Origin: Desulfobacterales bacterium
GTDB taxonomy: Bacteria > Desulfobacterota > Desulfobacteria > Desulfobacterales > ETH-SRB1
Reading direction: 5' to 3'
DNA: 7,594 nucleotides
Assembly (NCBI GenBank): GCA_030669465.1
Contig: DAOVDN010000049.1
Location: 1 to 7,594 of the forward strand
Program-made: the position numbers and the translations under genes
Notes under the pieces: generated by a model
Databases searched by the model: none
The model's input: only the letters and a program-made list of their open reading frames with translations
What the model was told of the DNA's origin: nothing
Part shown: positions 6,410 through 7,594 of the stretch, piece by piece
How the letters are laid out: every line of letters begins with the position of its first letter
Position numbering within the stretch: position 1 is the stretch's first letter

Positions 6410-6411
6410 CC

Positions 6412-6417
6412 AGGAGG
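6412..6417 (+). promoter_or_regulatory. dapL ribosome binding site AGGAGG
   Basis: A perfect AGGAGG lies 13 bases before the dapL ATG at 6431, slightly far. A second weaker AGAGG at 6424-6428 is only 2 bases from it. There is no in-frame alternative start between the dapF stop and 6431, so the ATG stands. Confidence 0.6.
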
Positions 6418-6430
6418 AATAACAGAGGTT

Positions 6431-7594
6431 ATGATCAGAATTGAAAAGTCCGACAGATTGAATAACCTTTCCCCATATCTGTTCAAGGAGATAGACAGGC
6501 AAAAGGAGGAGGCTGGAAAACGCGGGATCGATATCATTGACCTGGGCGTAGGCGATCCTGATATGCCGACGCCGCCGCATATAATTGAAGCCTTACACAT
6601 GGCGGCATTGAATCCGGCAAATCATAGATATCCATCATATACCGGAATGGATGATTTCAACAAGGCGGTTGCGCGATGGTACAAACGCAGATTTAATGTA
6701 GATCTTGATTATAAAAAGGAGATTGTTACGCTTATCGGATCCAAGGAAGGAATAGCCCATATACCCCTTGCCTTTATTAATCCTGGCGATATTGCCCTTG
6801 TAACAAGTCCGGGCTATCCGGTGTATAATATCGGCGTCAGGTTTGCAGGCGGTCAGACCTGTTTCATGGATCTGTTAAAGCAAAACAATTTTCTGCCTGA
6901 TCTTGGAGCTGTGCCAGAAGAAATCGCTCAAAAAGCCAAAATGATGTTTATTAATTATCCCAACAACCCAACCTCAGCGGTTGCAACAGAAGAGTTCTTT
7001 GAAGAGACGGTCGCGTTTGCAGAAATGAATAATATAATTGTTTGTCACGATGCAGCCTATACTGAGATGGCTTTTGATGGATACAAACCGAAAAGTTTTC
7101 TTGAAACAGCCGGCGCAAAGGATGTGGGGATAGAGTTTCACTCACTTTCAAAGACATATAATATGACGGGATGGCGCATTGGGTTTGCGGTCGGCAGGGC
7201 TGAGGTAATACTTGCCCTTGGCCAGGTAAAAAGCAATATCGATTCAGGTGCGTTCCAGGCAATCCAGATTGCGGGTATAGCTGCCCTGGATGGGGACCAG
7301 ACAGGTTTAAAGGAGACAAACAAAGAGTATGCATCCCGCCGTGATATATTAGTTGACGGTCTCGTTAATCTTGGATTTTCGGTGGAAAGACCCAAGGCAA
7401 CATTTTATCTATGGATTGGGGTTCCGCAGGGATATTCTTCAACAGAAACAGCAAGCCGTCTTCTGACAGAGACAGGCATAGTTGTAACCCCCGGCAATGG
7501 ATTCGGAGCCGCAGGAGAAGGATATATAAGAATAGCCTTAACTGTCGGCAAACAAAGGTTGAAAGAGGTTATTGAAAGAATCGGCTCAGTCGGC
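6431..7594 (+). CDS. dapL: LL-diaminopimelate aminotransferase (3' end cut by window)
   Basis: This PLP enzyme makes LL-diaminopimelate in one step from tetrahydrodipicolinate with glutamate as amino donor, bypassing the succinyl or acetyl branch (DapD, DapC, DapE). The frame is open for 388 codons from ATG 6431 to the window end with no stop; the family is about this length, so only a few residues should be missing. It is a fold-type I, class I/II aminotransferase: LGVGDPDMPTP (about 38-48), GSKEG (103-107), SPGYPVY (Tyr129), NYPNNPT (175-181), HDAAYTE with PLP-binding Asp207, and SLSKTYNMTGWR with Schiff-base Lys241 and Arg249. GVGDPDMPTP, HRYPSY and GSKEGIAHIPLAF are typical of DapL rather than aspartate aminotransferase, and the neighbours dapF and lysA support it. 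It is only 21 bases after dapF, so they are probably cotranscribed. A general aromatic/aspartate aminotransferase is the less likely alternative. Confidence 0.92.
   Translation, partial: MIRIEKSDRLNNLSPYLFKEIDRQKEEAGKRGIDIIDLGVGDPDMPTPPHIIEALHMAALNPANHRYPSYTGMDDFNKAVARWYKRRFNVDLDYKKEIVTLIGSKEGIAHIPLAFINPGDIALVTSPGYPVYNIGVRFAGGQTCFMDLLKQNNFLPDLGAVPEEIAQKAKMMFINYPNNPTSAVATEEFFEETVAFAEMNNIIVCHDAAYTEMAFDGYKPKSFLETAGAKDVGIEFHSLSKTYNMTGWRIGFAVGRAEVILALGQVKSNIDSGAFQAIQIAGIAALDGDQTGLKETNKEYASRRDILVDGLVNLGFSVERPKATFYLWIGVPQGYSSTETASRLLTETGIVVTPGNGFGAAGEGYIRIALTVGKQRLKEVIERIGSVG

Overview
The window is a stretch of bacterial chromosome carrying arginine and lysine biosynthesis genes, all on the + strand: the 3' part of argF, then argG, argH, a small lipoprotein gene, lysA, dapF and almost all of dapL. 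Both ends are cut inside genes (argF at the left, dapL at the right). The gene content, moderate base composition, DapL-type lysine route and repeat-filled gaps suggest a Desulfobacterota (former Deltaproteobacteria) genome, perhaps Desulfobacterales or a related environmental lineage. That placement is inferred from protein character and synteny, not from a search.

Layout: argF end (2-322); a 200-base gap made almost wholly of 7-bp tandem repeats; argG (529-1785, TTG start), whose last codons run into repeat DNA; a short repeat gap; argH (1861-3240); a lipoprotein gene overlapping argH by ATGA (3237-3686); a 388-base gap packed with several repeat families; lysA (4075-5328); a 256-base gap with two inverted-repeat structures; dapF (5585-6409); 21 bases with a strong ribosome binding site; dapL (6431 to the window end).

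Pathways: ArgF, ArgG and ArgH are the last three steps from ornithine to arginine. DapL makes LL-diaminopimelate directly from tetrahydrodipicolinate, DapF epimerises it to meso-diaminopimelate (needed for peptidoglycan), and LysA decarboxylates that to lysine. The order lipoprotein-lysA-dapF recalls Pseudomonas (lppL-lysA-dapF) and E. coli (yifL/lptM next to dapF), which suggests the lipoprotein is a larger, fibronectin-III-like relative or replacement of the LptM/YifL type.

The coding content is ordinary. The unusual part is between the genes. Four of the six junctions are filled with short tandem repeats, mostly with a 7-bp period but of unrelated sequence. In each of these four gaps the repeats come as two arms of opposite polarity that could pair as a long hairpin. 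The two tightly coupled junctions (argH/lipoprotein and dapF/dapL) have none. A 43-bp element occurs twice without a mismatch, just upstream of lysA and of dapF, and again partly inverted before dapF. Neither lysA nor dapF shows a clear Shine-Dalgarno sequence. I see no CRISPR array, transposase, tRNA or rRNA, and no clearly new protein system.
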